A DNA stretch of 64,000 nucleotides from Adiantum capillus-veneris (Eukaryota > Streptophyta > Polypodiopsida > Polypodiales > Pteridaceae): positions 60,721,433 to 60,785,432 of the forward strand of contig CM043965.1 of the NCBI GenBank assembly GCA_014529385.2, given 5' to 3'. The notes under the pieces are model-generated. The model was not told the origin of the DNA, searched no databases, and was given only the letters and a program-made list of their open reading frames with translations. Shown here one piece after another: positions 34,432-48,558 of this stretch. The translations under genes were made by a program, and so were the position numbers. Numbering within the stretch: the first letter of the stretch is position 1; the number at the start of each line of letters is the position of its first letter.

Positions 34432-36457
34432 GCCATTAAAGAACTTTATAGCAAAACCAAATCACCCTTTCTGTACTCCCTTGCTATTTCCTTCGTTGTT
34501 GTGTTACTTCTTGTTCCAACATTGCTCTTTGTTTGATCTCATCCAACTTAATTAACTCATCTAATCTCTTCTTCAATGTTGAGTTGTACTCCATGTCATG
34601 CTCTATAGCCAATCTAAGGGTGGGGACAATAAATTCCATGGGTAACACTGCTTGAGTATCATACATCATGTTGAATGGTGTCTATATGGCCAGAGTGTTT
34701 ATTGAAGCTTATCATCCAATGTGTGAGGTTCCTTCTAAACTATCATAGTCAGAATTATCTTAATACTCTTATTGCTACTTTTAGCATGTGCATTTGATCT
34801 GGAATAATACGATATAGACTCAATTGGACAACCATATCAACTATAATGTGTTAATATAAAAACCATGTTGTAAACTTGGCTAAGTTATTGGGTAATGCCT
34901 TAGCTTCCACCCATTTACTCACATAACAGGTAGTGACCTTCTTGGACGGTCCCATATAATCCAAACCCCATTTCATGAAGATTCCTGATGGTTGTATTAT
35001 GGTCAAAGGTGTCATGTCTGTTGCAATGGGTCTGCCCATTCTGTGACAAATATCACATGTTTTGCAAAAGGCTTTGACCTTTGACTTCGTGCTCTGCCAC
35101 CATAACCCTGCTTGCAAGACCTTTTTATATCAATGGAAAAGTGTCCTCACGAGCTGCCACTGTGAGCCTTAGTGATTAATTTCACTTTGCTTTACACTGA
35201 TACACATTTCCTCAAGACTCCATGAATTCCCAACTTGTACAAGGATCCAGATATAACAGTGAATTTCAAGCTTTTGATGGCCCTTGCTGGATTCAGACCA
35301 ATCCTTTAGAACACCTCCATACTAGAGAAAATCATATGCATCGTGCCATTTGGATCTAGCCCATCCGTTGCCAATAGTCTGGACAAGTTTAGCATCCGCT
35401 AGTTCGTCTCTTAATAATGTTAGTTGAAAATTCCCTCGCTACTTTGGGCTATGAAATTAAACACCACAATGAGTTTTTTCCTTGGCTTATGGACAATCTT
35501 AAATTGAAATTCCAATAGAAACATCATCCATCTGATTAGTCATCCTTGAATCACCACTTTGCTAATAAAAAAGAGCAATGCCTGACGGTCCACATAAAAG
35601 TGAAATAACTTCCACAACAAATAATGCATAAATTTAGTTGCATTAAAAACCATTCCCAGTGCATCTCTCTCGATTGTGGAATACCTTGCTTTGTTGTACT
35701 AACTCTTCGACCAAAATAATATACTAGGTAATCCATTTTCCCATCAAGTTTTGTGAGAATAGCCTCATTGCCATACCGGAAGCATCTATATAAAGATGGA
35801 AGATAACATCCCCAATCTAGCTTCCAAAAGGATTGGCTTCATACTAATGGCCTCCTTGAGAGACTAGAAACTCGTTTCACATTCTGGGGTCCAAACAAAC
35901 TTAACTCCTTTCTGGGTAAATACATATAATGGAATGGCCTTTGTTGCAAACATATGAATAGATCTTCTAAAAAAAATCGATGTACCCCAAGAATGAACTC
36001 AATTCTGACACATTCATTGCTGATCTCGCTTTTGCTGGACACACTGGAATTTGTCTTCATCCATTTCAATTCCATTTTTGGACATTGTATGTCCCAAAAG
36101 TTGTCCCTTCTAGACCATGAACACTGATTTGAAGGGATTGAGACGAATCCTTTTCTCTCTGCATCTCACAAATACCGTTTCCAAAAAATAGAAGATGCAT
36201 GTCTTCAATTGAGAACATTGTAAAGTCATCCACAAATATTGCCAAAAATTTATGCAAAAACTCATTGAGGATTTTCATTATACATCATTGAAAGGCTCCT
36301 GGAGCATTACATAACCCAAATGGCATTATGAAACATGAAAGATCCCCATTTAGTGATGAATTTTGTTTTTGCTCGAGATTTTGGTGCGATCTTTAGTTGG
36401 TTGTACCCACTATATCCATCCATAAAGTCCCGATGTGAAAGATAGAGTTGTTCAAAG
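34432..36457 (-). pseudogene. pol: Unit 4 degenerate second pol
   Basis: Integrase 34484-34669 and 34851-35117; RNase H 35551-35736; RT relic 36066-36278. A cluster of indels at 35349-35477 breaks the RNase H tail frame that other units keep open. Confidence 0.8.
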
Positions 36458-37028
36458 AGGTAGGATGTCTGGCCGAAATTTGCAGGTCGTCGTTTCAGAA
36501 AACTAAAGTGCCTAATGTGTAGCTCTACTCAATGCGAACGCGTGGATATGTTGAAATGCGAAAACGGATAACGTATGCTCACCGAATCACCTGATGAAGC
36601 TCGTAGGTCGAGCTCGCAAAGCCAGACCGTACGCCTGCAATGTAAGTATTGGCGCGTAGCTCTCGTCGCGGGCAACACGCTGCACTTCTTCGCACTCAAT
36701 TCCGACCACCGGTGCGCGCGTAGCGTCAAGATGAAGCTCTCACTCTCTCTCTCTCGTACACAGTACGCTCACTCATAGATAGTACTTTTTAAAATGACAA
36801 AGGTTTTTCATTAAGGTCAAAAAGTGGTATAAATACCTTACAATCTCAAACCCTAATGTTCCAATTTTCATCTACTCAATCTAAATGTCAAAACTGGGAT
36901 ACAATCTGGAAACTTTTGTAAAGCCCCAATATTTACAAAGGTGAAATGTCGGGTGCTCTCAATAAATGAATAATTACAAAAAATAATAATCCGTCGAGCA
37001 GTCATTTTCCGTAGGGTGTGTCCAGCCG
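36458..37028 (-). other. Unit 4 spacer
   Basis: As in unit 1: CT tract near 36743-36755, + strand TATAAATA near 36828, telo-box near 36848. Confidence 0.6.
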
Positions 37029-37745
37029 CTAACAAGAGATCACATGAAAGAGGTAATGTGACTCTGTTTTAAAGAAATCACAGCTGCTTTGGTTAGCATA
37101 CATCGAGTGAGCTCGTAGCTGTTCGAACACTAATCGTAAGTGTTCTATGTGTTCATCTTTAGTCTTACTATAAATGAGAATGTCATCAAGGAAAACCACA
37201 ACAAATTTTTCAAGATAGGGACGTAAGACACTATCCATGAGTGTCATAAATGTAGCAGGAGCATTGGTTAAACTAAAAGGCATAACCAAAAATTCAAAAT
37301 GCCCAAACCGTGTTCTAAAGGCAGTTTTGGAGATATCTTGCAAAAGGATACGCACCTGTTGGTATCCTGAACGAATATCTATCTTTGTATAGTATCTTGC
37401 CCCATGGAGTTGATCAAACAACTCATCCACTCTTGGCAGAGGATACTTGTTCTTGATGGTTATGACGTTTAATCCGCGATAATCTACGCACATGCGCATA
37501 GTACCATCTTTCTTTTTTACCAATAGAATTGGTGATGCCCAAGGCGAAGTACTAGGTCTAATGAAACCACGGGTGAGGTAGTTAACCAACTGACTCTCAA
37601 CCTCCTTGGATTCTTTAGCACTCATACGATAAGGTGATTTACTCATCGGTTTAGTGCCTGGCAAGACATCTATGCCATGTTGCACATCACGTGTAGGGGG
37701 TAAACCCGGCAGTAAATCACTTGAGAATACATCACTATACTCCAT
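37029..37745 (-). pseudogene. pol: Unit 4 reverse transcriptase, 3'-truncated
   Basis: 238 residues, same protein as the unit 2 copy at 23703-24419. Confidence 0.9.
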
Positions 37746-37799
37746 GAGTAAGTGAGTCAGCTTTTACCATGCAAAAGGAGAAAGTAAACTAGAGTTATG

Positions 37800-38513
37800 C
37801 TAGGATAGAGAATCTTGTAATTGTTGTAATGTTTGTTTTACAACAATTGCACGTTGCTCTATAGAATTAAAATTGAGAGTACTTTGCTCGTTAGATTTGT
37901 TAACACTTTGCTTATCATTAGAATTCATTGCACTTTTCATACCATTACTAGAATTCACCGCACTTTGCTCTTGAGAATTCACAAGACTTGGAGACAAGCA
38001 GTAACACAAAAAGACTTCATCTATCAGATCTGATTTCTGCAAAATAGAAAGCTCAACTGTACATATAAGAGGTGCATATGATATTTTTTTCTCACCAAGC
38101 AAAAGCACATGTTTACCATTGGCCATAAAGGATAGGGATTTGTGTTCATAACTAGTGTGCAATGTGTTTCCTAGACCATGCAGCCACTCTCGTCCTAAAA
38201 CTACATCAACACAGTCCATGTTCGTAGCTTGAAAGTCAAGGGTCATCGTATGATCTTGAACAATAAGCTCAACTCCTTGAACTACCGTGTCCCATACTTC
38301 TTTGTCATTGCCAGACATCTGCTCCACCACATACTTGTGGGAGCAGGGAGTCTGTGTAAGCTTCAATTTCTTGACTACCTTATAGTTCAAAAAGTTATGA
38401 GTTGCACCATCATCCACTAAAATACGAACACATTGTTCATTAATAGTGCCATGCATGCAAATCAAATCATGGGGGCCAAAGGTGGGCTGCCACATTGAAG
38501 CAGGCAGGCACAC
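37800..38513 (-). pseudogene. pol: Unit 4 protease
   Basis: 237 residues open, same protein as in units 1 and 2. Confidence 0.85.
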
Positions 38514-39647
38514 AACACTTGTGCTTTTCTTCCATATGAAGAACCTCTACATCACAATATTTAGGAGATGAATCTAATGTGAGGCGTTGCACCGTGTGCA
38601 TGGTCTTTTCTTTGCCTTGTAAAAGAGGATAATCTTTCTTGTTATGTTGGTCCGAAAGACATCTAAAACACAAATTGTGTTTCTTTGCACACTCAAAATC
38701 AACAGTGCTGAGGGACCCACGTGGAGTATCTCGTGATTGCTTAGGCTTCTTAGCTTCTTGTGGGCATGGAGAGGTAGATTGTCTCTTATTCCTCTTGGAA
38801 CGTATGAGAGATCTACCTCACCATTGGATCTTAGCCACATTGCTCTTGGCAAAATTATTCTTAGAGTAGGGAATATTTCCTTTCCTCTCTTGGTCATCAT
38901 CATATCTTTGGGCATGACTGATGGCTTCTTCCAAAGTTTTGGATGTTTGGTCTTGACATGAAGACGATAGTCTTTGTCAAGACACCTATTAAAACCCCGT
39001 ATCTTTTGGAATTCATCTAGACCTTCTAGTTTCAAAATGATTTTCCGATACTTTGAAAGGTACTGTGTGAGAGAGAGGTTAGACATGCAGCATGCATCCC
39101 ATGCTAACCAATTCTTATCTTCTTCATTGGAGTCCAAAAACTCTTTGGAGAAAGAAGCTTGAAACGCAACCCAAGACAGAGGACGAGCATCTATTGGAAA
39201 TGGCATCCACCACTTATAGGCCTTGCCTTTAAGAGATAGCCTTGTTTCCGTAGCTGTTTTTATATCCGGGGTGTGTCTCAATCTATGAATATCACTCCAT
39301 TTGTGTAAGAACTTATTGACCGCATCCTTGTTGCGATCGTGCTCTTCCCCGTGAAACTCGGGAATGGTGATATTCTTAAGTAATGCATTGATACCTTTTG
39401 CATCTTTTGAAGCACTTGTCTCTTGGACTCGTTGAGTCGTGCGAGCTTAGTTCCCTTGAACTATGCCACTTGTGGCTCCTTGAGCCATCCGTGAATTCAT
39501 AAATTTCACAAGTAGCTCCGTAAGATTTGTAACATTTGCATTGAGTGCGGAGAGGTCGCATTCAAGTACGCTTTTGCAATTTTCCAAAGTCTTGAAAGCA
39601 GTCATATCCACAAGGCCATGATCTCCTAGATCATCATCGTCATGCAT
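38467..39647 (-). pseudogene. gag: Unit 4 gag with a private one-base deletion
   Basis: ATG at 39645-39647. One T missing from the tract near 38937-38940 (AAGTTTTGG) shifts the frame and bypasses the TGA, giving a 235-residue fused frame 38574-39281 that is an artefact of the shift. Other lesions as in unit 1. Confidence 0.85.
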
Positions 39648-40305
39648 ATTAGTGCCCTGATTTTGATCTACATGCAAAAAAAAAGTCAACTTGTACCTTG
39701 TAGAATTGAAGTCTTTGTGTTTTATATGCTCCGCAATTTGCGTTGCATGCGAACCTCGCCTTGCGGAAATTGTAGCGCTTCATTTTTTGTTCGTCGTAAG
39801 AACACCTTTGTTGATTCTTCACAAAAACTCGTTGTTTTGTGAAAGCTTTTGTTCACTTTGAAGCTACCTCCTTGAGGAAAAAATAATTTGAGGAAAACTT
39901 GTCTTCCTCCAAGAAGTGAAAAGGAAGGGTGAAACTACTTCCTTGAAGTTTGAAGCTTTTCTTTTCGTTCTATCTTTCTTTTCAACACAAGTATGCTATC
40001 TTTCCTTGTTGTGTAACAAGGGTCGATAGCTTCATGGTAAAGTGTTGGCCTCTTACCCTCATGGGGTGGGTTCAACCCTCCTTCATGCAAGGGTTGCCTT
40101 CCTATGTGCGCAGCCAATCGAAGCCTTCGGAGCCTCGGTGTCGTAGAGTTGCCGGTCGAGTTTGCCTTGGTCGCCCGCCATGGAGGGCGTAGATGGGGTT
40201 GTCGTTGCCTGTCTCCACAGCGAAGACGTCGTTGTCTGAAGATCGTGGGAGAGAAGTAGCACGTCACATGCACATGCAACCCGCTTTTTCTTTTTCCCAA
40301 AAATA
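39648..40305 (-). other. Unit 4 leader
   Basis: tRNA-like segment on the + strand at 40020-40088. No supported coding sequence. Confidence 0.6.
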
Positions 40306-40432
40306 GCTCGGATACCAGTGAAAGGGCGGTGTGCTAGTCTCCACCCAGCCGTGCTATCTTATAGCCTCCCCCTTAGCGGACACACTGTCCGGCTGTGCGG
40401 GTGGCCTTGTCCGTAGGACCCATGTCCTTACA
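40306..40432 (-). mobile_element. PBS (40306-40317) and LTR-like block (40319-40432), units 4/5
   Basis: Intact; same arrangement as the other boundaries. Confidence 0.6.
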
Positions 40433-42541
40433 CTTCAGCTTGTTCCCTTGTTGTTTGAGCTTTTAATGGTCTGTACATACGCTCCTCCTGACATTGTTCT
40501 TCAATGAGATATTCTTTTATCTGGATAATTTTCTTTCTTTAATTTTTTCATTTGATGATTTCTCTTTCGAGTGCTTGCTCTAGCTGGGTAACAGTCCGAT
40601 TGTTTGATGAAGCTCTGGGCTTCCATCATCTGACTCGTGGCACTAACTATGGTGTTCCACCCCATTTGGATGGTAGCAGCACACCCATTAGTAATGGTCT
40701 TAGCATCTGCTCTTTCAATTTGGTATGTCAGGATTGGGACATTATAGGGTACTGCCAAAGTTTTTTTATGAATCTATCACCATATTTTCCACTAGGCTAT
40801 TCTTCTAAAGAGCTTGTAACATGTCCACTGGTCTCTTGACGATGCAATGATTGTAGTTCATTCATAAGTGCCTTTTGTTTTGGACTTTTTTGAAGTTCTG
40901 TTGTTATATCTAGTGTTGTACTAGGAAGGACAATAATCATTGCCCGTGAATTGTCTGTTGTCTATTCAGTTGTTGGCTCCGGTGTCTTTTCAACATTTGT
41001 TGCCAATTTCTTAGTTCTTGCACTGAAATGATCATAAAAATCCTTAGTGAGTTTCTGCTTTCTTGTTGGCAGCTCAAATGTCCCTACTACATCTTGTTCT
41101 AGATCTCTTTTTGTCCTATTATAACCAGATATGTTTGTTCTGGCTGGGTCTCTAGACTCACGGTCTAATCTTTAGGGACTTCAGCCCCACTCAACTTCAA
41201 GAGTATGTTTTGCGCATTGACATGTGGTGGAAGACTTGTTGCCTAGTATAGGTATTGCCACATATACCATGCTTTGAAAAGGTTATGGGTCTTACCCTTG
41301 GCAGTCTGAGACACTACATTGCTAAATAGTATGGAGCTAAGGTTTATGGGCATTTTGTTGTTCATTTCCCATTGCATTGTCTGTGAAGCGCACCATTACT
41401 TCTCACATTCATTCAGTGAAATTTGCAAAACAAGCTTGGGATATTTTTTAGACCAATAGCCTTTGTAGCAAATCGATGCACTGCTCTATTCTCCAAGGCA
41501 GAGATGGGGATGCCTTGGCTTTTGTTTTCCGCTTCTTTCTAGTTTGGGCCGTCAGCGCTAGAAGGTTGTGCCTTTGGGTCAAATGATAATCTCTGGATAT
41601 ATATGAAATAGCCATAATCGTGATTTGAAGATTCTTGCCATTGACTATTATTGTGCACGTCTTAAAATTCAAATGTGTCGATCACCTATACCATGATATT
41701 TGAATCAATGGGTAATTTCAAAGCTTCCAGCAACACCATCATGCCTCAATTTTGTAGGAGCTCCCTTTCCCTATCCTAGAATACATATTTGCCAATCGGC
41801 TAATATGACATTGTGAGTCAAGGCTCTACAAGTACTAGCCCATGCTTAAGGTTGGCTATGGCTTGATTCTACTCATTGAGTACAGCTTGCATAGCTTGTG
41901 TGATTGTGCCATTTCACCATGTTTGACCCCTATGAAAGTGTTTGGATAGAGAAGAAGAACTCACTTGATGATGAAGTTGAAGGGAACCACGAGTGCATAG
42001 GCATCTCCATGCATGTAGCAGTTGGAGGGAAAGATGTTGCATTAGGAAATTTTGCAGTAACGAGCTCTGTAAGCACAAGGGGTGAAGGAATGCTTGCGGG
42101 ATCATCCACTCTCCTCATAGTTATTCTAATTTGAGCCATGAATGCTCCACTCTTTCCATGCCTCGGGAGCATAACAACTGTTATTGATGTGGCATTCATG
42201 CATTGGTCTTGACTTATAATGATTTCTAGCGGGATACCCAAAAAGACGCACTCTTTAATGCACTAGTGAATGCTATGGACTTCAAATGCCTTTTGATTAT
42301 CTGATAGCCGAGCCTAGAATATGATGACCCTTTGATCATTCTCTAGTTGAATGTCCTTCATTAATTTGACCCCTTTTGGTCCAATAAAGAACAAATCGAG
42401 TGAAGAAGTTTCAAAAGTAGATGTGATTGTCTTGTGGATCTAGTGCTAGAGGTCCTTCTGGTTTGGAATAATACAACTTGATCTTTGCCCCATTGTAGAT
42501 TCCTGACATCATTAGTCCACACAAACCTTCAATCTAATTGT
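40433..42541 (-). other. Unit 5 decayed 3' region
   Basis: Unidentified ORF at 41930-42241. Three bases missing near 42261 (GCACTAG for GCACCACTAG). Confidence 0.5.
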
Positions 42542-44564
42542 GCCATTAAAGAACTTTATAGCAAAACCAAATCACCCTTTCTGTACTCCCTTGCTATTTC
42601 CTTCGTTGTTGTGTTACTTCTTGTTCCAACATTGCTCTTTGTTTGATCTCATCCAACTTAATTAACTCATCTAATCTCTTCTTCAATGTTGAGTTGTACT
42701 CCATGTCATGCTCTATAGCCAATCTAAGGGTGGGGACAATAAATTCCATGGGTAACACTGCTTGAGTATCATACATCATGTTGAATGGTGTCTATATGGC
42801 CAGAGTGTTTATTGAAGCTTATCATCCAATGTGTGAGGTTCCTTCTAAACTATCATAGTCAGAATTATCTTAATACTCTTATTGCTACTTTTAGCATGTG
42901 CATTTGATCTGGAATAATACGATATAGACTCAATTGGACAACCATATCAACTATAATGTGTTAATATAAAAACCATGTTGTAAACTTGGCTAAGTTATTG
43001 GGTAATGCCTTAGCTTCCACCCATTTACTCACATAACAGGTAGTGACCTCTTGGACGGTCCCATATAATCCAAACCCCATTTCATGAAGATTCCTGATGG
43101 TTGTATTATGGTCAAAGGTGTCATGTCTGTTGCAATGGGTCTGCCCATTCTGTGACAAATATCACATGTTTTGCAAAAGGCTTTGACCTTTGACTTCGTG
43201 CTCTGCCACCATAACCCTGCTTGCAAGACCTTTTTATATCAATGGAAAAGTGTCCTCACGAGCTGCCACTGTGAGCCTTAGTGATTAATTTCACTTTGCT
43301 TTACACTGATACACATTTCCTCAAGACTCCATGAATTCCCAACTTGTACAAGGATCCAGATATAACAGTGAATTTCAAGCTTTTGATGGCCCTTGCTGGA
43401 TTCAGACCAATCCTTTAGAACACCTCCATACTAGAGAAAATCATATGCATCGTGCCATTTTGGATCTAGCCCATCCGTTGCCAATAGTCTGGACAAGTTT
43501 AGCATCCGCTAGTTCGTCTCTTAATAATGTAGTTGAAATTCCCTCGCTACTTTGGGCTATGAAATTAACACCACAATGAGTTTTCCTTGGCTTATGGACA
43601 ATCTTAAATTGAAATTCCAATAGAAACATCATCCATCTGATTAGTCATCCTTGAATCACCACTTTGCTAATAAAAAAGAGCAATGCCTGACGGTCCACAT
43701 AAAAGTGAAATAACTTCCACAACAAATAATGCATAAATTTAGTTGCATTAAAAACCATTCCCAGTGCATCTCTCTCGATTGTGGAATACCTTGCTTTGTT
43801 GTACTAACTCTTCGACCAAAATAATATACTAGGTAATCCATTTTCCCATCAAGTTTTGTGAGAATAGCCTCATTGCCATACCGGAAGCATCTATATAAAG
43901 ATGGAAGATAACATCCCCAATCTAGCTTCCAAAAGGATTGGCTTCATACTAATGGCCTCCTTGAGAGACTAGAAACTCGTTTCACATTCTGGGGTCCAAA
44001 CAAACTTAACTCCTTTCTGGGTAAATACATATAATGGAATGGCCTTTGTTGCAAACATATGAATAGATCTTCTAAAAAAAATCGATGTACCCCAAGAATG
44101 AACTCAATTCTGACACATTCATTGCTGATCTCGCTTTTGCTGGACACACTGGAATTTGTCTTCATCCATTTCAATTCCATTTTTGGACATTGTATGTCCC
44201 AAAAGTTGTCCCTTCTAGACCATGAACACTGATTTGAAGGGATTGAGACGAATCCTTTTCTCTCTGCATCTCACAAATACCGTTTCCAAAAAATAGAAGA
44301 TGCATGTCTTCAATTGAGAACATTGTAAAGTCATCCACAAATATTGCCAAAAATTTATGCAAAAACTCATTGAGGATTTTCATTATATCATTCATTGAAA
44401 GGCTCCTGGAGCATTACATAACCCAAATGGCATTATGAAACATGAAAGATCCCCATTTAGTGATGAATTTTGTTTTTGCTCGAGATTTTGGTGCGATCTT
44501 TAGTTGGTTGTACCCACTATATCCATCCATAAAGTCCCGATGTGAAAGATAGAGTTGTTCAAAG
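42542..44564 (-). pseudogene. pol: Unit 5 degenerate second pol
   Basis: Integrase 42594-42779 and 42961-43226, the latter broken by one base missing near 43050. RNase H 43441-43632 and 43656-43841. RT relic 44171-44395 with a private change near 44388. Confidence 0.8.
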
Positions 44565-45132
44565 AGGTAGGATGTCTGGCCGAAATTTGCAGGTCGTCGT
44601 TTCAGAAAACTAAAGTGCCTAATGTGTAGCTCTACTCAATGCGAACGCGTGGATATGTTGAAATGCGAAAACGGATAACGTATGCTCACCGAATCACCTG
44701 ATGAAGCTCGTAGGTCGAGCTCGCAAAGCCAGACCGTACGCCTGCAATGTAAGTATTGGCGCGTAGCTCTCGTCGCGGGCAACACGCTGCACTTCTTCGC
44801 ACTCAATTCCGACCACCGGTGCGCGCGTAGCGTCAAGATGAAGCTCTCACTCTCTCTCTCTCGTACACAGTACGCTCACTCATAGATAGTACTTTTTAAA
44901 ATGACAAAGGTTTTTCATTAAGGTCAAAAGTGGTATAAATACCTTACAATCTCAAACCCTAATGTTCCAATTTTCATCTACTCAATCTAAATGTCAAAAC
45001 TGGGAACAATCTGGAAACTTTTGTAAAGCCCCAATATTTACAAAGGTGAAATGTCGGGTGCTCTCAATAAATGAATAATTACAAAAATAATAATCCGTCG
45101 AGCAGTCATTTTCCGTAGGGTGTGTCCAGCCG
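44565..45132 (-). other. Unit 5 spacer
   Basis: As in unit 1 with private one-base losses near 44930, 45005 and 45087. Confidence 0.6.
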
Positions 45133-45853
45133 CTAACAAGAGATCACATGAAAGAGGTAATGTGACTCTGTTTTAAAGAAATCACAGCTGCTTTGGTTAG
45201 CATACATCGAGTGAGCTCGTAGCTGTTCGAACACTAATCGTAAGTGTTCTATGTGTTCATCTTTAGTCTTACTATAAATGAGAATGTCATCAAGGAAAAC
45301 CACAACAAATTTTTCAAGATAGGGACGTAAGACACTATCCATGAGTGTCCTCTTATATGTCGCAGGAGCATTGGTTAAAACTAAAAGGCATAACAAAAAT
45401 TCAAAATGGCCCAAACCGTGTTCTAAAGGCAGTTTTGGAGATATCTTGCAAAAGGATACGCACCTGTTGGTATCCTGAACGAATATCTATCTTTGTATAG
45501 TATCTTGCCCCATGGAGTTGATCAAACAACTCATCCACTCTTGGCAGAGGATACTTGTTCTTGATGGTTATGACGTTTAATCCGCGATAATCTACGCACA
45601 TGCGCATAGTACCATCTTTCTTTTTTACCAATAGAATTGGTGATGCCCAAGGCGAAGTACTAGGTCTAATGAAACCACGGGTGAGGTAGTTAACCAACTG
45701 ACTCTCAACCTCCTTGGATTCTTTAGCACTCATACGATAAGGTGATTTACTCATCGGTTTAGTGCCTGGCAAGACATCTATGCCATGTTGCACATCACGT
45801 GTAGGGGGTAAACCCGGCAGTAAATCACTTGAGAATACATCACTATACTCCAT
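45133..45853 (-). pseudogene. pol: Unit 5 reverse transcriptase, internally frameshifted
   Basis: N-terminal part open at 45401-45853, C-terminal part with FLDD at 45133-45414. Between them lie three changes: an altered segment near 45349-45363, an extra A near 45380 and rearranged single bases near 45394-45408. Confidence 0.87.
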
Positions 45854-45907
45854 GAGTAAGTGAGTCAGCTTTTACCATGCAAAAGGAGAAAGTAAACTAG
45901 AGTTATG

Positions 45908-46623
45908 CTAGGATAGAGAATCTTGTAATTGTTGTAATGTTTGTTTTACAACAATTGCACGTTGCTCTATAGAATTAAAATTGAGAGTACTTTGCTCGTT
46001 AGATTTGTTAACACTTTGCTTATCATTAGAATTCATTGCACTTTTCATACCATTACTAGAATTCACCGCACTTTGCTCTTGAGAATTCACAAGACTTGGA
46101 GACAAGCAGTAACACAAAAAGACTTCATCTATCTATCATCTGATTTCTGCAAAATAGAAAGCTCAACTGTACATATAAGAGGTGCATATGATATTTTTTT
46201 CTCACCAAGCAAAAGCACATGTTTACCATTGGCCATAAAGGATAGGGATTTGTGTTCATAACTAGTGTGCAATGTGTTTCCTAGACCATGCAGCCACTCT
46301 CGTCCTAAAACTACATCAACACAGTCCATGTTCGTAGCTTGAAAGTCAAGGGTCATCGTATGATCTTGAACAATAAGCTCAACTCCTTGAACTACCGTGT
46401 CCCATACTTCTTTGTCATTGCCAGACATCTGCTCCACCACATACTTGTGGGAGCAGGGAGTCTGTGTAAGCTTCAATTTCTTGACTACCTTATAGTTCAA
46501 AAAGTTATGAGTTGCACCATCATCCACTAAAATACGAACACATTGTTCATTAATAGTGCCATGCATGCAAATCAAATCATGGGGGCCAAAGGTGGGCTGC
46601 CACATTGAAGCAGGCAGGCACAC
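45908..46623 (-). pseudogene. pol: Unit 5 protease, frameshifted in its tail
   Basis: Active-site part open at 46129-46623. The Asn/Ser-rich tail is in another frame (45908-46117) because of an insertion near 46131-46140 (repeated TCTATC). Confidence 0.85.
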
Positions 46624-47759
46624 AACACTTGTGCTTTTCTTCCATATGAAGAACCTCTACATCACAATATTTAGGAGATGAATCTAATGTGAGGCGTTGC
46701 ACCGTGTGCATGGTCTTTTCTTTGCCTTGTAAAAGAGGATAATCTTTCTTGTTATGTTGGTCCGAAAGACATCTAAAACACAAATTGTGTTTCTTTGCAC
46801 ACTCAAAATCAACAGTGCTGAGGGACCCACGTGGAGTATCTCGTGATTGCTTAGGCTTCTTAGCTTCTTGTGGGCATGGAGAGGTAGATTGTCTCTTATT
46901 CCTCTTGGAACGTATGAGAGATCTACCTCACCATTGGATCTTAGCCACATTGCTCTTGGCAAAATTATTCTTAGAGTAGGGAATATTTCCTTTCCTCTCT
47001 TGGTCATCATCATATCTTTGGGCATGACTGATGGCTTCTTCCAAAGTTTTTGGATGTTTGGTCTTGACATGAAGACGATAGTCTTTGTCAAGACACCTAT
47101 TAAAACCCCGTATCTTTTGGAATTCATCTAGACCTTCTAGTTTCAAAATGATTTTCCGATACTTTGAAAGGTACTGTGTGAGAGAGAGGTTAGACATGCA
47201 GCATGCATCCCATGCTAACCAATTCTTATCTTCTTCATTGGAGTCCAAAAACTCTTTGGAGAAAGAAGCTTGAAACGCAACCCAAGACAGAGGACGAGCA
47301 TCTATTGGAAATGGCATCCACCACTTATAGGCCTTGCCTTTAAGAGATAGCCTTGTTTCCGTAGCTGTTTTTATATCCGGGGTGTGTCTCAATCTATGAA
47401 TATCACTCCATTTGTGTAAGAACTTATTGACCGCATCCTTGTTGCGATCGTGCTCTTCCCCCGTGAAACTCGGGAATGGTGATATTCTTAAGTAATGCAT
47501 TGATACCTTTTGCATCTTTTGAAGCACTTGTCTCTTGGACTCGTTGAGTCGTGCGAGCTTAGTTCCCTTGAACTATGCCACTTGTGGCTCCTTGAGCCAT
47601 CCGTGAATTCATAAATTTCACAAGTAGCTCCGTAAGATTTGTAACATTTGCATTGAGTGCGGAGAGGTCGCATTCAAGTACGCTTTTGCAATTTTCCAAA
47701 GTCTTGAAAGCAGTCATATCCACAAGGCCATGATCTCCTAGATCATCATCGTCATGCAT
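46577..47759 (-). pseudogene. gag: Unit 5 gag with a one-base insertion
   Basis: An extra C near 47456-47461 shifts the frame upstream of the gag domain and creates a 199-residue open frame (46928-47527) whose first ~20 residues are out of phase. TAA and TGA as elsewhere. Confidence 0.86.
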
Positions 47760-48431
47760 ATTAGTGCCCTGATTTTGATCTACATGCAAAAAAAAAGTCA
47801 ACTTGTACCTTGTAGAATTGAAGTCTTTGTGTTTTATATGCTCCGCAATTTGCGTTGCATGCGAACCTCGCCTTGCGGAAATTGTAGCGCTTCATTTTTT
47901 GTTCGTCGTAAGAACACCTTTGTTGATTCTTCACAAAAACTCGTTGTTTTGTGAAAGCTTTTGTTCACTTTGAAGCTACCTCCTTGAGGAAAAAATAATT
48001 TGAGGAAAACTTGTCTTCCTCCAAGAAGTGAAAAGGAAGGGTGAAACTACTTCCTTGAAGTTTGAAGCTTTTCTTTTCGTTCTATCTTTCTTTTCAACAC
48101 AAGTATGCTATCTTTCCTTGTTGTGTAACAAGGGTCGATAGCTTCATGGTAAAGTGTTGGCCTCTTACCCTCATGGTCATGGTGGGTTCAACCCTCCTTC
48201 ATGCAAGGGTTGCCTTCCTATGTGCGCAGCCAATCGAAGCCTTCGGAGCCTCGGTGTCGTAGAGTTGCCGGTCGAGCCTTGGTCGCCGCCTTGCCAGGGG
48301 TCGCGATGGAGGGCGTAGATGGGGTTGTCGTTGCCTGTCTCCACAGCGAAGACGTCGTTGTCTGAAGATCGTGGGAGAGAAGTAGCACGTCACATGCACA
48401 TGCAACCCGCTTTTTCTTTTTCCCAAAAATA
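47760..48431 (-). other. Unit 5 leader, locally rearranged
   Basis: The + strand tRNA-like segment (48132-48206) has a duplicated TCATGG near 48173-48182. At 48275-48310 the sequence differs from all other copies (GCCGCCTTGCCAGGGGTCGCG in place of the usual segment). Confidence 0.55.
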
Positions 48432-48558
48432 GCTCGGATACCAGTGAAAGGGCGGTGTGCTAGTCTCCACCCAGCCGTGCTATCTTATAGCCTCCCCCTT
48501 AGCGGACACACTGTCCGGCTGTGCGGGTGGCCTTGTCCGTAGGACCCATGTCCTTACA
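48432..48558 (-). mobile_element. PBS (48432-48443) and LTR-like block (48445-48558), units 5/6
   Basis: Intact. Confidence 0.6.

Noticed and set aside
38574-39281. 235-residue gag frame in unit 4 as a repaired gag
   Set aside because: It results from a single-base deletion in a T tract that fuses the gag frame to the shadow frame; the zinc knuckle is lost.
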